Position numbers and translations under genes: made by a program. A stretch of 64,000 nt of DNA, from the NCBI RefSeq assembly GCF_021378075.1, contig NZ_JAJUOS010000006.1:124001-188000 (forward strand), in the 5' to 3' direction. Shown one piece after another: positions 1 to 8,061 of this stretch; position 1 is the stretch's first letter, and every line of letters starts with the position of its first letter. The notes beneath the pieces are model-generated. The model was not told the origin of the DNA. It searched no databases and worked only from the letters and a program-made list of their open reading frames with translations. This stretch comes from Rhodobacter flavimaris. Its GTDB lineage: Bacteria; Pseudomonadota; Alphaproteobacteria; Rhodobacterales; Rhodobacteraceae.

Positions 1-2
1 CG

Positions 3-830
3 CGCCGCACCTTCGATGTAGGCATCGCAGAGCAGCACGCTGTGACCTTCTCGGCCGGGCTTGCGGCAGCTGGGATGCGCCCCTTCTGCGCGATTTACTC
101 GACCTTCCTGCAACGCGGCTACGACCAGATCGTGCATGACGTGGCGATCCAGCGCCTGCCGGTGCGCTTCGCCATCGACCGCGCCGGTCTGGTGGGTGCC
201 GATGGCGCGACCCACGCGGGCAGCTACGACATCGGCTTCATGGCCAACCTGCCCGGTATGGTCGTCATGGCCGCCGCTGACGAGGCCGAACTGGTCCATA
301 TGGTCGCCACCGCCGCCGCGCATGACGAAGGCCCCATCGCCTTCCGCTATCCGCGCGGCGAGGGCATGGGCGTCGAGATGCCCGAGCGCGGCCAGCCGCT
401 CGAAATCGGCAAGGGCCGGATCGTGGCCGAGGGCGCGCGGGTCGCGATCCTGAGCTTCGGCACCCGCCTGGCCGAGGTGTTGAAGGCGCGCGAGGCGCTG
501 GCCGCGCGTGGGCTTGCACCGACCGTGGCGGACGCGCGCTTTGCCAAGCCGCTCGACACCGACCTGATCCTGCGGCTGGTGGCCGAGCATGAGGCGCTGA
601 TCTGCATCGAAGAGGGCGCGGTAGGTGGCTTTGGCAGCCATGTCGCGCAGTTCCTGTCGGATCAGGGCGTGTTCGACCGGGGCTACAAGTTCCGCTCGAT
701 GGTGCTGCCCGACACGTTCATCGACCATGCCTCGCCCGAGGATATGTATGCCTCGGCCCGCATGAACGCCTCGGATATCGAGGCGAAGGTGCTTGAACTC
801 CTGGGCGTGGCGGTGGCGAAGCGGGCCTGA
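3..830 (+). CDS. dxs: 1-deoxy-D-xylulose-5-phosphate synthase, C-terminal part (5' truncated by window edge)
   Basis: This enzyme makes DXP from pyruvate and glyceraldehyde-3-phosphate with thiamine diphosphate, the first step of the MEP isoprenoid pathway in the cytosol. The reading frame is open from base 3, and 275 residues of a family of about 640 are visible. The fragment opens with [18 protein letters not shown], the hallmark of the pyrimidine-binding domain. Glu10 of the fragment corresponds to the catalytic Glu that contacts the TPP aminopyrimidine. [12 protein letters not shown] and [12 protein letters not shown] follow, then the C-terminal transketolase-like domain. The GTG at 42 is internal, not a start. 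The stop (828-830) abuts the stop of the opposing gene in a TGATCA palindrome. The identity is secure. Confidence 0.97.
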   Translation, partial: RRTFDVGIAEQHAVTFSAGLAAAGMRPFCAIYSTFLQRGYDQIVHDVAIQRLPVRFAIDRAGLVGADGATHAGSYDIGFMANLPGMVVMAAADEAELVHMVATAAAHDEGPIAFRYPRGEGMGVEMPERGQPLEIGKGRIVAEGARVAILSFGTRLAEVLKAREALAARGLAPTVADARFAKPLDTDLILRLVAEHEALICIEEGAVGGFGSHVAQFLSDQGVFDRGYKFRSMVLPDTFIDHASPEDMYASARMNASDIEAKVLELLGVAVAKRA

Positions 831-1751
831 TCAGGCCCGGCTGACCCGCCAGGTTTGCAGGATATATTGCGCGCAGATCAGGTCGAGATGCGCGCCGCCG
901 CCGTTCTTGCACAGCGTAATTTCGTCGTCCGACCGACGCGCGAAGGTGCCTGCGTGAATGTCGTAGTAATCGGCGACGAGGTCGGCCTCCGAGATCACGC
1001 CGCGCGCGAGCGGGTCTTTGAACTCGCCGATATGCTTGATCGTGGTCGCGCGGCTGTCGCAGAAGATGCGGGCGCGGCGCAGGGTCTCGTCATCAACCTC
1101 GCGCATGTCGGGCCGATAGGCGCCGATCAGGTCAAGGTGGGTTCCCGGACGCAGCCATTCGCCGCGGATATAGGGCTGCGAGGCCATGGTCGTGCAGGCG
1201 ATGATCTCGGCCCCGCGCACAGCGGTTGCCAGATCGGCCTCGGCGCGCGCACCGGTGCGGGCGGCCAGCGCCTCGGCGGTCAGATGGGTGCGGTTCCAGA
1301 TCGTGAACCGCGCCTGCGGGAAGGCCGCGCGATAGGCCTCGATCATCGAGGCGGCCACATGGCCCGCGCCGCAGATCAGGATCTCGCGCGCGTCGGGGCG
1401 GGCAAGGCGGCGCGCCGCCAGAAGGCTGTCGCCCGCCGTCTTCCACTTGGTGACCAGCTGGAAATCGACGATGGCCTCAAGCATCCCCGTTTCATCGCTG
1501 AGCAGGTTCACCGCGCCATTGACCATGGGCAGGCCCGCCTCTGGGTTGCCCGGCATGATCGTGGCGCATTTGACCGCGATCCCCAACCCCGAGATCCAAG
1601 CCGAGCGGGTCAGCAGCGTGTCCTCGCCGCGATAAAGGAAGGTATCGGCCACCTCGGCGCGCGGCAGACGGTGACCGGCCTCGAAGGCCTCGGTCAGGGT
1701 GATCCAGTCGAGCAGCCCTTCGGCCTCCGGCCCGATGATGTCGATGCTCAT
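831..1751 (-). CDS. ornithine cyclodeaminase / mu-crystallin family protein
   Basis: This is an NAD(P)-dependent enzyme of the OCD/mu-crystallin family, whose members act as ornithine or lysine cyclodeaminases, ketimine reductases or amino-acid dehydrogenases. The 306-aa length is normal. The substrate-binding half carries AVKCATIMPGNPEAGLPM with the family Lys at about residue 61. TKWKTAGDSLLAARRL leads into a Rossmann motif (GAGHVA, about residue 129). LIGAYRPDMREVD closes the nucleotide site. It is the last gene of a four-gene minus-strand run, and its start overlaps the HAD gene stop by 4 bp (ATGA). The substrate cannot be read from the sequence, and the neighbours (FghA, HAD, YaiI) give no clear clue. 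Confidence 0.85.
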   Translation of the reverse strand: MSIDIIGPEAEGLLDWITLTEAFEAGHRLPRAEVADTFLYRGEDTLLTRSAWISGLGIAVKCATIMPGNPEAGLPMVNGAVNLLSDETGMLEAIVDFQLVTKWKTAGDSLLAARRLARPDAREILICGAGHVAASMIEAYRAAFPQARFTIWNRTHLTAEALAARTGARAEADLATAVRGAEIIACTTMASQPYIRGEWLRPGTHLDLIGAYRPDMREVDDETLRRARIFCDSRATTIKHIGEFKDPLARGVISEADLVADYYDIHAGTFARRSDDEITLCKNGGGAHLDLICAQYILQTWRVSRA

Positions 1752-2365
1752 TGTGCCTCCGCGTCAGTCAAAAGCCCCTCGGCCACAAGGCGCGCAGCCC
1801 AGCCGGCCGGCCCCTCAAAGAGATGCGTCTTCCAGCCGCGCAGATGTGCCGCCGCGATATTTTCGGCCCGGTCGTCGGTGAACAGAAGCTGCGCGCCCGA
1901 CAGGTTTGCTGTCTGCTCGAGCATCTCGTAGATCCGCGCCTCGGGTTTGATGACGCCCATATGCCCCGAGATGAAGGGCCGGTCGAAATCGCGCAAAAAC
2001 GGGTAATGCGTGCAGGCATAATCGAACGAGCCGATGCCGAAATTCGTCAGCGAAAAGACCGGAACGCCGCGCGCCTGCAAGGCCTGCATCAGCCGCAGAG
2101 AGCGCGGGATCACCGGCGCGGCCATCTGGATCCAGTCATCATGCCAAAGCCGGATCTTGTCGCGCCAGCGCGGATAACGCTCGGCCCAGTCGTAGATCGT
2201 CTCGCGGAACGGGCCGCCCCGGTCGATGATATCGTTCATCCCGTGCAGATCGACCTCGGCGAACATCGCCTCGCGGTCCTCACGCGGCATGATCTGGTCG
2301 TAATACCGCTCGGGCTGCCATTCGATCAGCACGTTGCCGATATCGAAGATCACCGCGTCAACCAT
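1748..2365 (-). CDS. HAD-superfamily phosphatase, YihX-like
   Basis: A cytosolic HAD hydrolase of 205 aa. Motif I is VIFDIGNVL with nucleophile Asp8; the usual +2 Asp is replaced by Gly, as in YihX-type sugar-phosphate phosphatases. Motif II is SLTNFG (Thr107), motif III is Lys140 in IKPEAR, and motif IV is FTDDRAENI (Asp164/165), so the catalytic set is otherwise complete. YihX of E. coli dephosphorylates alpha-glucose-1-phosphate; the substrate here is not evident. The 5' end overlaps the upstream yaiI-like gene by 8 bp, and the 3' end overlaps the cyclodeaminase gene by 4 bp, so translational coupling is likely. Confidence 0.85.
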   Translation of the reverse strand: MVDAVIFDIGNVLIEWQPERYYDQIMPREDREAMFAEVDLHGMNDIIDRGGPFRETIYDWAERYPRWRDKIRLWHDDWIQMAAPVIPRSLRLMQALQARGVPVFSLTNFGIGSFDYACTHYPFLRDFDRPFISGHMGVIKPEARIYEMLEQTANLSGAQLLFTDDRAENIAAAHLRGWKTHLFEGPAGWAARLVAEGLLTDAEAQ

Positions 2366-2813
2366 TCGCGTCCCTCATCGCTGCACGCACGGTCCGGTCG
2401 AGCGCGTCAAGAAAGCGCGACCGATCGGCCTTGGAGAACGCACGCCCCCCACCCTGCCGGAACGGATCGGCGGCGCGCAGATCGGCCATCAGATCGCGCG
2501 TCGCCAGAACATTGCCGATATTGGCGGGGGTCAGCGCCTCGCCATCGGGGCGCAAGACACGCGCACCCGCCGCGACGCATTTCGCGGCCAGCGGGATATC
2601 GTTGGTCACAACCACGTCGCCGCGACCGGCGCGTTCGGCGATATGCATGTCGGCCACGTCCGGCCCTTCGGCCACATAGACCATCTGGATCAGCGGATTG
2701 GCCGAGGGGCGCAACCCGCCGTTCGACACGAAGGACGCCGGATGGCCAAGACGCGTCGCCACGCGCTCGATCTCGGCCTTCACCGGGCAGGCATCGGCAT
2801 CGACCCAGATCAC
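2358..2813 (-). CDS. YaiI/YqxD family protein (UPF0178, DUF188)
   Basis: A 151-aa member of UPF0178, a PIN/NYN-like putative nuclease family without a firmly assigned role. The family signatures are present: DADACPVK at residues 5-12, [16 protein letters not shown], and [12 protein letters not shown]. The acidic residues of the first and third motifs would form the metal site expected of a PIN-like fold. The start is GTG at 2811-2813, where it overlaps the fghA stop by 4 bp (GTGA), which supports this start. The C-terminal tail with [20 protein letters not shown] is typical of the family. Confidence 0.88.
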   Translation of the reverse strand: MIWVDADACPVKAEIERVATRLGHPASFVSNGGLRPSANPLIQMVYVAEGPDVADMHIAERAGRGDVVVTNDIPLAAKCVAAGARVLRPDGEALTPANIGNVLATRDLMADLRAADPFRQGGGRAFSKADRSRFLDALDRTVRAAMRDANG

Positions 2814-3640
2814 CGCCAGAGCGCCTCGGCATTGAAGGCGATGTGGTCGGGCATGAAGGTCGAAACGAAGAAGTAGCTGTGATCGTAGCCCGCCTGCATG
2901 CGGAACACGCCCGGCTGGCGACGCGCGGCCATCGCGGCGGCCAGCGCCTCGGGGCGCAAGAGGTCAAGGAACTGATCGTCACTACCCTGGTCGATCAGCA
3001 CTTCGCCATCAAAGCCCACTCGGGTCATCAGGTGGGTGGCGTCATGATCGAGCCAGTTGTTCTCATCCGCGCCCAGATAGGCCGTCAGCTGCTTGCGCCC
3101 CCAGTCCGATTGCGAGGGCTGCGCGATCGGCGCGAATGCCGAGACCGAGCGGAACCGCCCCGGCAAGAGCATCGCCAGCGTCAGCGCACCATGCCCACCC
3201 ATCGAGTGCCCGGTGATCGACTGACGATCCTCGTCAATGTCGAAGGCGGCGGTGACGATGCGCGGCAGCTCATCGGCGATATAGTCCCACATGCGGAAAT
3301 GCGGCGCCCAGGGCTCTTGAGTCGCGTTGACGTAGAACCCCGCGCCCTGCCCCAGATCGTAGGCATCGTCATTGGCCACATGCGCGCCGCGCGGCGAGGT
3401 GTCGGGGAAGCACAGCGCGATGCCATGCTCGGCCGCCCATTTCTGCGCCCCAGCCTTCACCATCGCGTTCTCATGCGTGCAGGTCAGGCCCGACAGATAC
3501 CACAGCAGCGGAACCGGCCCCTGCGCGGCCTCTTCGGGCAGGAAGAGGCCAAAGGTCATCTCGCAGCCGGTGGCCTCGGAATGGTGGGTATAGACCCCCT
3601 GCATACCGCCGAAACACTTGTTTTCCGATACCGTGTGCAT
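2810..3640 (-). CDS. fghA: S-formylglutathione hydrolase
   Basis: This enzyme hydrolyses S-formylglutathione to formate and glutathione, the second step of glutathione-dependent formaldehyde detoxification in the cytosol. The 276 aa match the family length. It is an alpha/beta hydrolase of the esterase D group: nucleophile elbow GHSMGGHGA with Ser146, acid in QGSDDQFL (Asp221/222), and His254 in [26 protein letters not shown] near residue 48 is a family fingerprint. The class III alcohol dehydrogenase partner is not in the window. It heads the run fghA-yaiI-HAD-cyclodeaminase. Confidence 0.95.
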   Translation of the reverse strand: MHTVSENKCFGGMQGVYTHHSEATGCEMTFGLFLPEEAAQGPVPLLWYLSGLTCTHENAMVKAGAQKWAAEHGIALCFPDTSPRGAHVANDDAYDLGQGAGFYVNATQEPWAPHFRMWDYIADELPRIVTAAFDIDEDRQSITGHSMGGHGALTLAMLLPGRFRSVSAFAPIAQPSQSDWGRKQLTAYLGADENNWLDHDATHLMTRVGFDGEVLIDQGSDDQFLDLLRPEALAAAMAARRQPGVFRMQAGYDHSYFFVSTFMPDHIAFNAEALWR

Positions 3641-3648
3641 GGGTTTTC

Positions 3649-4566
3649 CTATTGTGTGACCCAGGCGATGACGCCCGGGATGGTCAGAATGCTGATCGCT
3701 GTCGAGATCAGGATCGAGGTCGAGACGCGCTGCGGCGCGACACCGTAATGCGCGGCCAGAATGTAGACATTTCCCGCCACCGGCAAGGCCGCGGCAGAGA
3801 TCATGACGCCTGCGGCATAGGGCTCCACGTCGAACACCGCCAGCGCGGCGACGCCCACCGCCAGCGGGTGCAGGAAGAGCTTGGCCGACGACAGCCAGAT
3901 CGCCGGCGCGACCCGCTCGGCCGAGCGGTCGGCAAGCGAGGCACCGATGGCGAAAAGCGCGCCGGGCGTGGCCGCCGCACCGAGGATCGAGACGAAATCC
4001 TGCAAGGGCGCGGGCATCGGAATATGCAGCCCCGCCCAGATCAGCCCCGCCGCCATCGACACGATCATTGGGTTCTTAACCAGCCCAAGCGCCAGCGGCG
4101 CGACCGCGATACGGCCATGCCGCGCCACGGTGATGATCATGGTGATGATCGAGGAAAACACGATCAGGTCGATCGCCAGCACCATCAGAACCGGCCCGAC
4201 AGCGGGCGGCCCGAGCAGCACGACCAGCATCGGAACGCCGAGAAAGCCGGTATTGCCGGTCATCGCGGTATGGGCCTCCATCGCGGCCTCGCTCAGCGGG
4301 CGGCTGCGCGCCTTGGCCACCGCGAAGCCGATCACCCAGACCAGCACCGAGCCCAGCAGGTAGGCCAGAAAGAACTGCGGGTCGAACAGCTCCTCAAGCT
4401 TAAGCGTCGCGGTAAAGCGAAAGAGCATCGCCGAAAGGGCGAAGTAGAAGACGAATTTCGTCAGCCAGGCCGTTGCCTCGGCGGGGAAGAAGCGGATCCG
4501 GCCGGCGAACCAGCCCAGACCGATCAGGCCGAAAAAGGGAAGCGTCTTAAGAAATATTTCCAGCAT
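3649..4566 (-). CDS. AEC family transporter (auxin efflux carrier type permease)
   Basis: A 305-aa integral membrane protein with about ten hydrophobic segments. It begins LPFFGLIGLGWFAGRIRFF and has the family break helix NTGFLGVPMLVVLLGPPAVGP. AEC carriers of bacteria move small carboxylates such as malonate or malate; the substrate here is unknown. The duplicated five-helix architecture is visible, with a hydrophilic centre and a second half from about residue 170 (MIVSMAAGLIWAGLHI). It lies 8 bp upstream of fghA on the same strand and could be co-transcribed with it. Confidence 0.85.
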   Translation of the reverse strand: MLEIFLKTLPFFGLIGLGWFAGRIRFFPAEATAWLTKFVFYFALSAMLFRFTATLKLEELFDPQFFLAYLLGSVLVWVIGFAVAKARSRPLSEAAMEAHTAMTGNTGFLGVPMLVVLLGPPAVGPVLMVLAIDLIVFSSIITMIITVARHGRIAVAPLALGLVKNPMIVSMAAGLIWAGLHIPMPAPLQDFVSILGAAATPGALFAIGASLADRSAERVAPAIWLSSAKLFLHPLAVGVAALAVFDVEPYAAGVMISAAALPVAGNVYILAAHYGVAPQRVSTSILISTAISILTIPGVIAWVTQ

Positions 4567-4607
4567 GGCCTAGCGCTAACACGCGGGTTCCGCTTGCGCC
4601 AGTGCCC

Positions 4608-5585
4608 TCAGCCGCCCCCGATCAGCGCCCCCGCCGCAAAGACCAGTGCGCCCCCCAGAACCACCTGCATCACAGCGCGCAGGAAGGGCGTCTCCATGTA
4701 GCGGTTCTGGATCCAGGCGATGGCCCAAAGCTCGACGAAGACGACGATCATCGCGATCACGGTCGCCGTCCAGAAATCCGGGATCAGGTAGGGCAGCGCG
4801 TGGCCAAGCCCGCCCACCGCCGTCATGATCCCCGAGGCAAAGCCCCGCTTGATCGGCGAGCCGCGCCCCGAGATGACGCCATCGTCATGCGCGGCCTCGG
4901 TAAAGCCCATCGAGATCCCCGCGCCGACCGAGGCGGCAAGACCCACGAGGAAGGTTGTCCAGGTGTCCTGCGTAGCAAAAGCCGTGGCGAAGATCGGCGC
5001 CAGCGTCGAGACCGAGCCATCCATCAGCCCCGCAAGGCCCGGCTGAACCCAGGTCAGGATGAACTGGCGATGCGCGGCCCGGTCCTCTTCCTCCTTGGCC
5101 TCTTCCGGCAGATGCTTGGCCTCAAGCTGCGTCGCTTTCTTCTCATGGCCCATCTCGGCCGCCGCCAGATCGCCAAGCAGCTTGCGCGTCGCCGCATCCG
5201 AGGTCCGCTGCGCGGCGAGCGTGTAGAACTTGCCCGCCTCGCGCTCCATCGCCTCGGCCTCGGCGCGGATCGTCTCAAGCGGGAGGTTCTTGGTCAGCCA
5301 GATCGGCTTGCGGGCGTAGAAACCCGCGACATGTTCGCGCCGGATCAGCGGAATAACATCACCGAAACGCATCTGGTGGCGATCGATCAGGGACTGGCGG
5401 TGATGGTCCTCCTCGGCGGCCATGCCCTCGAACACGGCAGCAGAAGACGGGTATTCGTCGCGCAGATGCTCGGCATATTGGCGATAGATGCGCGCATCGT
5501 CCTCCTCGGAGGAAATCGCAAGCGCCAGAACCTCCTGCTCGGACAGATCGGCAAAGCGTCGGCGGTTGGCGAGGCCGGGGATCAT
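4608..5585 (-). CDS. mbfA: membrane-bound ferritin-like/VIT1 iron exporter (MbfA type)
   Basis: A 325-aa two-domain protein. Residues about 20-165 form a rubrerythrin/ferritin-like four-helix domain with diiron ligands in SSEEDDARIY, AAEEDHH (59-62), EREAGKF and AEMGHEKK (144-147). Residues about 180-325 form a VIT1/CCC1 membrane domain (LAGLMDGSVSTLAP, VGLAASVGAGISMGF, four or five helices). In rhizobia MbfA exports iron across the inner membrane and protects against iron and peroxide stress. The ATG at 5585 follows a good Shine-Dalgarno (AAGGAG, 5592-5597 on this strand); an in-frame upstream ATG at 5681 lacks one. An Irr-like palindrome directly abuts the Shine-Dalgarno. Confidence 0.92.
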   Translation of the reverse strand: MIPGLANRRRFADLSEQEVLALAISSEEDDARIYRQYAEHLRDEYPSSAAVFEGMAAEEDHHRQSLIDRHQMRFGDVIPLIRREHVAGFYARKPIWLTKNLPLETIRAEAEAMEREAGKFYTLAAQRTSDAATRKLLGDLAAAEMGHEKKATQLEAKHLPEEAKEEEDRAAHRQFILTWVQPGLAGLMDGSVSTLAPIFATAFATQDTWTTFLVGLAASVGAGISMGFTEAAHDDGVISGRGSPIKRGFASGIMTAVGGLGHALPYLIPDFWTATVIAMIVVFVELWAIAWIQNRYMETPFLRAVMQVVLGGALVFAAGALIGGG

Positions 5586-5597
5586 GGCGGACTCCTT

Positions 5598-5614
5598 TTT
5601 AGAATGATTCCAAA
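5598..5614. promoter_or_regulatory. Irr-type iron control element (ICE-like palindrome) upstream of mbfA
   Basis: The 17 bp TTTAGAATGATTCCAAA form the palindrome TTTAGAA-N3-TTCYAAA with one mismatch. It resembles the ICE/Irr boxes of alphaproteobacterial iron genes, and mbfA is a known Irr target in rhizobia. It sits immediately 5' of the mbfA Shine-Dalgarno, a position suited to repression by blocking RNA polymerase. Binding is inferred. Confidence 0.65.
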
Positions 5615-5684
5615 ATATAGAATGGCGCACAGCTTTCAAGCGCCAATATTGAACTGCTTGGTTCAGAATCGACTTGCGCAACTA

Positions 5685-5726
5685 AACTGATCGGTTCATA
5701 TAAGAAATATGAACCGACTCGTTCAT
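5685..5726. promoter_or_regulatory. palindromic operator array upstream of the 50-aa secreted peptide
   Basis: A perfect inverted repeat, CGGTTCATAT at 5692-5701 and ATATGAACCG at 5707-5716, is separated by 5 nt. Two related 15-mers, AACTGATCGGTTCAT (5685-5699) and AACCGACTCGTTCAT (5712-5726), repeat in direct orientation 27 bp apart. GAAC/GTTC half-sites recur at 5651-5664 as well. The pattern resembles TetR-family operators. It lies between mbfA (minus) and the small ORF at 5741 (plus); no regulator gene is adjacent. Confidence 0.5.
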
Positions 5727-5740
5727 TTTGGAGACGCGAG

Positions 5741-5893
5741 ATGAGACGCATCCTTCTTAGCCTTGCACTTGTGACTGTGTCGGCCGCTTCGGCAGCGGCC
5801 TATGATTTCGATCTTCCTCGCCTCAGCTTCCCTAGCCAAGGCGAGCAAGTGACGCAGGGCTGCAATATCGCGACTCAGTCCTGCGAGGAGTGA
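5741..5893 (+). CDS. 50-aa secreted peptide of unknown function
   Basis: An ATG at 5741, preceded by GGAG at 5730-5733 (7-nt spacing), opens a 50-codon frame ending TGA at 5891-5893. The product has a clear Sec signal peptide (MRRILLSLALVTVSAASAAA, cleavage about residue 20). A 30-residue mature part follows with two Cys (GCNIATQSCEE), which could form a disulfide. It is not recognisable as a known family. Its 3' end overlaps the opposing trhO gene by 19 bp. A conspicuous operator array lies directly upstream, which argues that the frame is expressed under regulation. It is too short for most gene finders. Confidence 0.55.
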   Translation: MRRILLSLALVTVSAASAAAYDFDLPRLSFPSQGEQVTQGCNIATQSCEE

Positions 5894-6795
5894 GTTGCCC
5901 CAAGATGCGCCTGGCCCCGCGAGGCGGCCAGTTGCATCTGGTGCTCGCGCTCGCGGAACCGCGCGCGGTCGGCATCGGAATATTCGTCGATGCAGCGATG
6001 GCAGCTGACGCCCTGTTCGAATTCCGGGCGTAGCTTGTCCTCGGCCGAGACCGGGCGGCGGCAGGCGTGACAGCTGTCGTAATCGCCCTGTTTCAAGCCA
6101 TGGCGCAGGCTGACACGACCGTCGAATACGAAACAGTCGCCCTCCCACAGGCTTTCGGTTTCCGGCACATCCTCAAGATACTGCAAGATGCCGCCCTTGA
6201 GGTGATAGACGTCCTCAACGCCTTGGCTCAGCAGGTAATTCGTCGATTTCTCGCAACGGATACCGCCGGTGCAGAACATCGCGACGCGCTTGTTGTGGAA
6301 ACGCGCGGCGTTCTCTTGCCACCATTGCGGAAACTCGCGGAAGCTGCGGGTCTTGGGGTCGATTGCGCCCTTGAAGGTGCCGATCTCAACCTCGTAATCG
6401 TTACGCGTGTCGATCACCACGACATCGGGGGCCGAGATCAACTCGTTCCAGTCCTGCGGCGCGACGTAATGGCCGACCGAGGCGCGCGGATCGACATCGG
6501 GCTCGCCCATCGTCACGATCTCGCGCTTGAGACGCACCTTCATCTTGCCGAAAGGCATCTCGCGCGCGGTGCTTTCCTTCCATTCGAGCGTCGTACAGCC
6601 CGGCAGGGCGCGCACATGCGCCAGCACGGCGTCGACCCCCTCGCGCGTGCCCGCGATGGTGCCGTTGATCCCCTCGCGCGCCAGCAGAAGCGATCCCTTG
6701 GCCCCCATCGAGCAGGCCAGCCGGGCCAGCGGCCCTTGCAGAGCGGCGGGGTTTTCAAAACGGGTGAAGTGATAGAGGGCGGCGACGGTATACAT
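5875..6795 (-). CDS. trhO: rhodanese-like tRNA uridine 34 hydroxylase
   Basis: A 306-aa TrhO/YceA family protein that forms 5-hydroxyuridine at tRNA wobble position 34. An N-terminal acylphosphatase-like domain (about residues 1-95) precedes a rhodanese domain whose active-site loop is CTGGIRCEK, with Cys175 and Cys181. IDTRNDYEVEIGTF is the characteristic rhodanese segment. A C-terminal Cys-rich region (CHACRRPV and VSCHRCIDEY) probably binds zinc. The length and motifs are typical. The gene appears to be transcribed alone; its stop lies within the 3' end of the small secreted-peptide gene. Confidence 0.93.
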   Translation of the reverse strand: MYTVAALYHFTRFENPAALQGPLARLACSMGAKGSLLLAREGINGTIAGTREGVDAVLAHVRALPGCTTLEWKESTAREMPFGKMKVRLKREIVTMGEPDVDPRASVGHYVAPQDWNELISAPDVVVIDTRNDYEVEIGTFKGAIDPKTRSFREFPQWWQENAARFHNKRVAMFCTGGIRCEKSTNYLLSQGVEDVYHLKGGILQYLEDVPETESLWEGDCFVFDGRVSLRHGLKQGDYDSCHACRRPVSAEDKLRPEFEQGVSCHRCIDEYSDADRARFREREHQMQLAASRGQAHLGATHSSQD

Positions 6796-6841
6796 AGCCC
6801 CCCTCTAGCGCCGAACCGGGGGCGCTGGCAAGCCGGGCGGC

Positions 6842-7357
6842 TCAGGCGGCGAAGGTATAGACGTTCCCGCCCGAGGCCCGCGCCGTACGGATGCGCGCCT
6901 CAAGCCGCTCTTGCAGATCCTCAAGCGTGACATGCTCGGACAGGTTCGAGGCCAGGATCTCGCGCATCGGGCCGTTCGAGGCGATGCGCAGCATCTTGCG
7001 GCCCCGGCGGCGATGCAGCCAGAGCGCCGTGATGTCGCGATAAGGGATATGCACGGGCTTCGACCCCATCGGGCCGGGCAGGCTGAGCGTGTCGAGACCA
7101 AGCACGATCTCTTCCTTGCGGCCCGCGGTGCGAACCAGGGTGATCAGCCCCACGATCAGGAACACCGTCGCGCAGCCAGCAAAGAACATGAAGAACGCCC
7201 GCGCGCCCATGCCGCCCGCGCCATCCGCCGGATACGAGATGATCGGGTTGTCCGAGAACGCAGCATGCCAGGAAAACAGCAGCACGAACAGGAACATGGC
7301 AATCGCTACCAACAGCTCCAGCGGGCGGCGGTAGAACGGGAGGGTCTCTGTCGTCAT
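6842..7357 (-). CDS. conserved hypothetical membrane protein with two TM helices
   Basis: A 171-aa protein taken from the ATG at 7355-7357 (MTTETLPFYRRP). An upstream in-frame ATG at 7441 would overlap the pncA start and adds a sequence without protein character, so the shorter form is preferred. Two hydrophobic helices (about residues 13-33 and 54-77) are followed by a soluble C-terminal domain of about 85 residues with VLGLDTLSLPG and VHIPYRDITALWL. This layout resembles small bacterial PH-like membrane proteins. No function can be assigned. It is divergent from pncA. Confidence 0.7.
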   Translation of the reverse strand: MTTETLPFYRRPLELLVAIAMFLFVLLFSWHAAFSDNPIISYPADGAGGMGARAFFMFFAGCATVFLIVGLITLVRTAGRKEEIVLGLDTLSLPGPMGSKPVHIPYRDITALWLHRRRGRKMLRIASNGPMREILASNLSEHVTLEDLQERLEARIRTARASGGNVYTFAA

Positions 7358-7440
7358 GGCGCGGCCTGTAACTTGAACAAAATAACTTACCTGCGATGCT
7401 AGAGGATGAATCTGGCAGAATTGGGACGCAAGAGGAAACA

Positions 7441-8049
7441 ATGTCGGGCGAAACCGAAGCTTTGATCGTGATCGACGTGCAGAACGATTTCTGCCCCGGA
7501 GGCGCCCTTGCCGTGGCGGGCGGGGATGAGATCATCCCGCGTATCAACGCGCTGATGCAGGAATTCCCCGTCACGATCCTGACGCAGGACTGGCACCCCG
7601 AAGAGCATTCCTCCTTCGCCGCCATGCACGAGGGCAAGTCGCCCTTCGAAACAATCGATATGCCCTATGGCCCGCAAACCCTCTGGCCCGCGCATTGCGT
7701 CTGGGGCAGCGAGGGCGCGGCGTTCCATCCGCGCCTTGCCATCGACCCGGCCGATCTTATCATCCGCAAGGGCTTTCGCCCCGAGGTCGATAGCTACTCG
7801 GCGTTTTTCGAGAACGACCACGCCACGCCCACGGGACTTGCGGGCTACCTGCGAGAGCGCGGCATCACCGATCTGACCTTTGTCGGCCTCGCGCTTGATT
7901 TCTGCGTGGCTTGGTCGGCCATCGACGCGGCCAAACTGGGGTTCAATGTGCGGGTGCTTGAGGGCGCCTGCCGCGCCATCGACCTGAACGGCTCGCTTGC
8001 CGCCGCCCGTGACGCTATGCGCGCTGCGGGCGTTGCGCTTGATGCATAG
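7441..8049 (+). CDS. pncA: nicotinamidase
   Basis: This enzyme deamidates nicotinamide to nicotinic acid in NAD salvage. The 202-aa isochorismatase-fold enzyme has the complete catalytic triad: Asp12 (IDVQNDFCPGG), Lys110 (IIRKGFRPE) and Cys155 (LALDFCVAWSA). The metal site TQDWHPEEHSSF has Asp50, His52 and His56. The ATG at 7441 has AGAGGA about 6 nt upstream. It sits 12 bp before pncB, which uses its product, so the two form a two-gene NAD salvage operon. Confidence 0.96.
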   Translation: MSGETEALIVIDVQNDFCPGGALAVAGGDEIIPRINALMQEFPVTILTQDWHPEEHSSFAAMHEGKSPFETIDMPYGPQTLWPAHCVWGSEGAAFHPRLAIDPADLIIRKGFRPEVDSYSAFFENDHATPTGLAGYLRERGITDLTFVGLALDFCVAWSAIDAAKLGFNVRVLEGACRAIDLNGSLAAARDAMRAAGVALDA

Positions 8050-8061
8050 GGGAGGCCCCAG

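Noticed and set aside
855..1931. A long plus-strand frame opposite the cyclodeaminase gene
   Set aside because: The minus-strand gene has intact OCD motifs; the plus-strand product resembles nothing and lacks a ribosome site.
1751..3748. A 665-codon open frame on the plus strand opposite the HAD, YaiI and FghA genes
   Set aside because: It is antisense to three genes with clear family motifs, has an Arg/Gly/His-rich composition without domains, and is an artefact of high GC.
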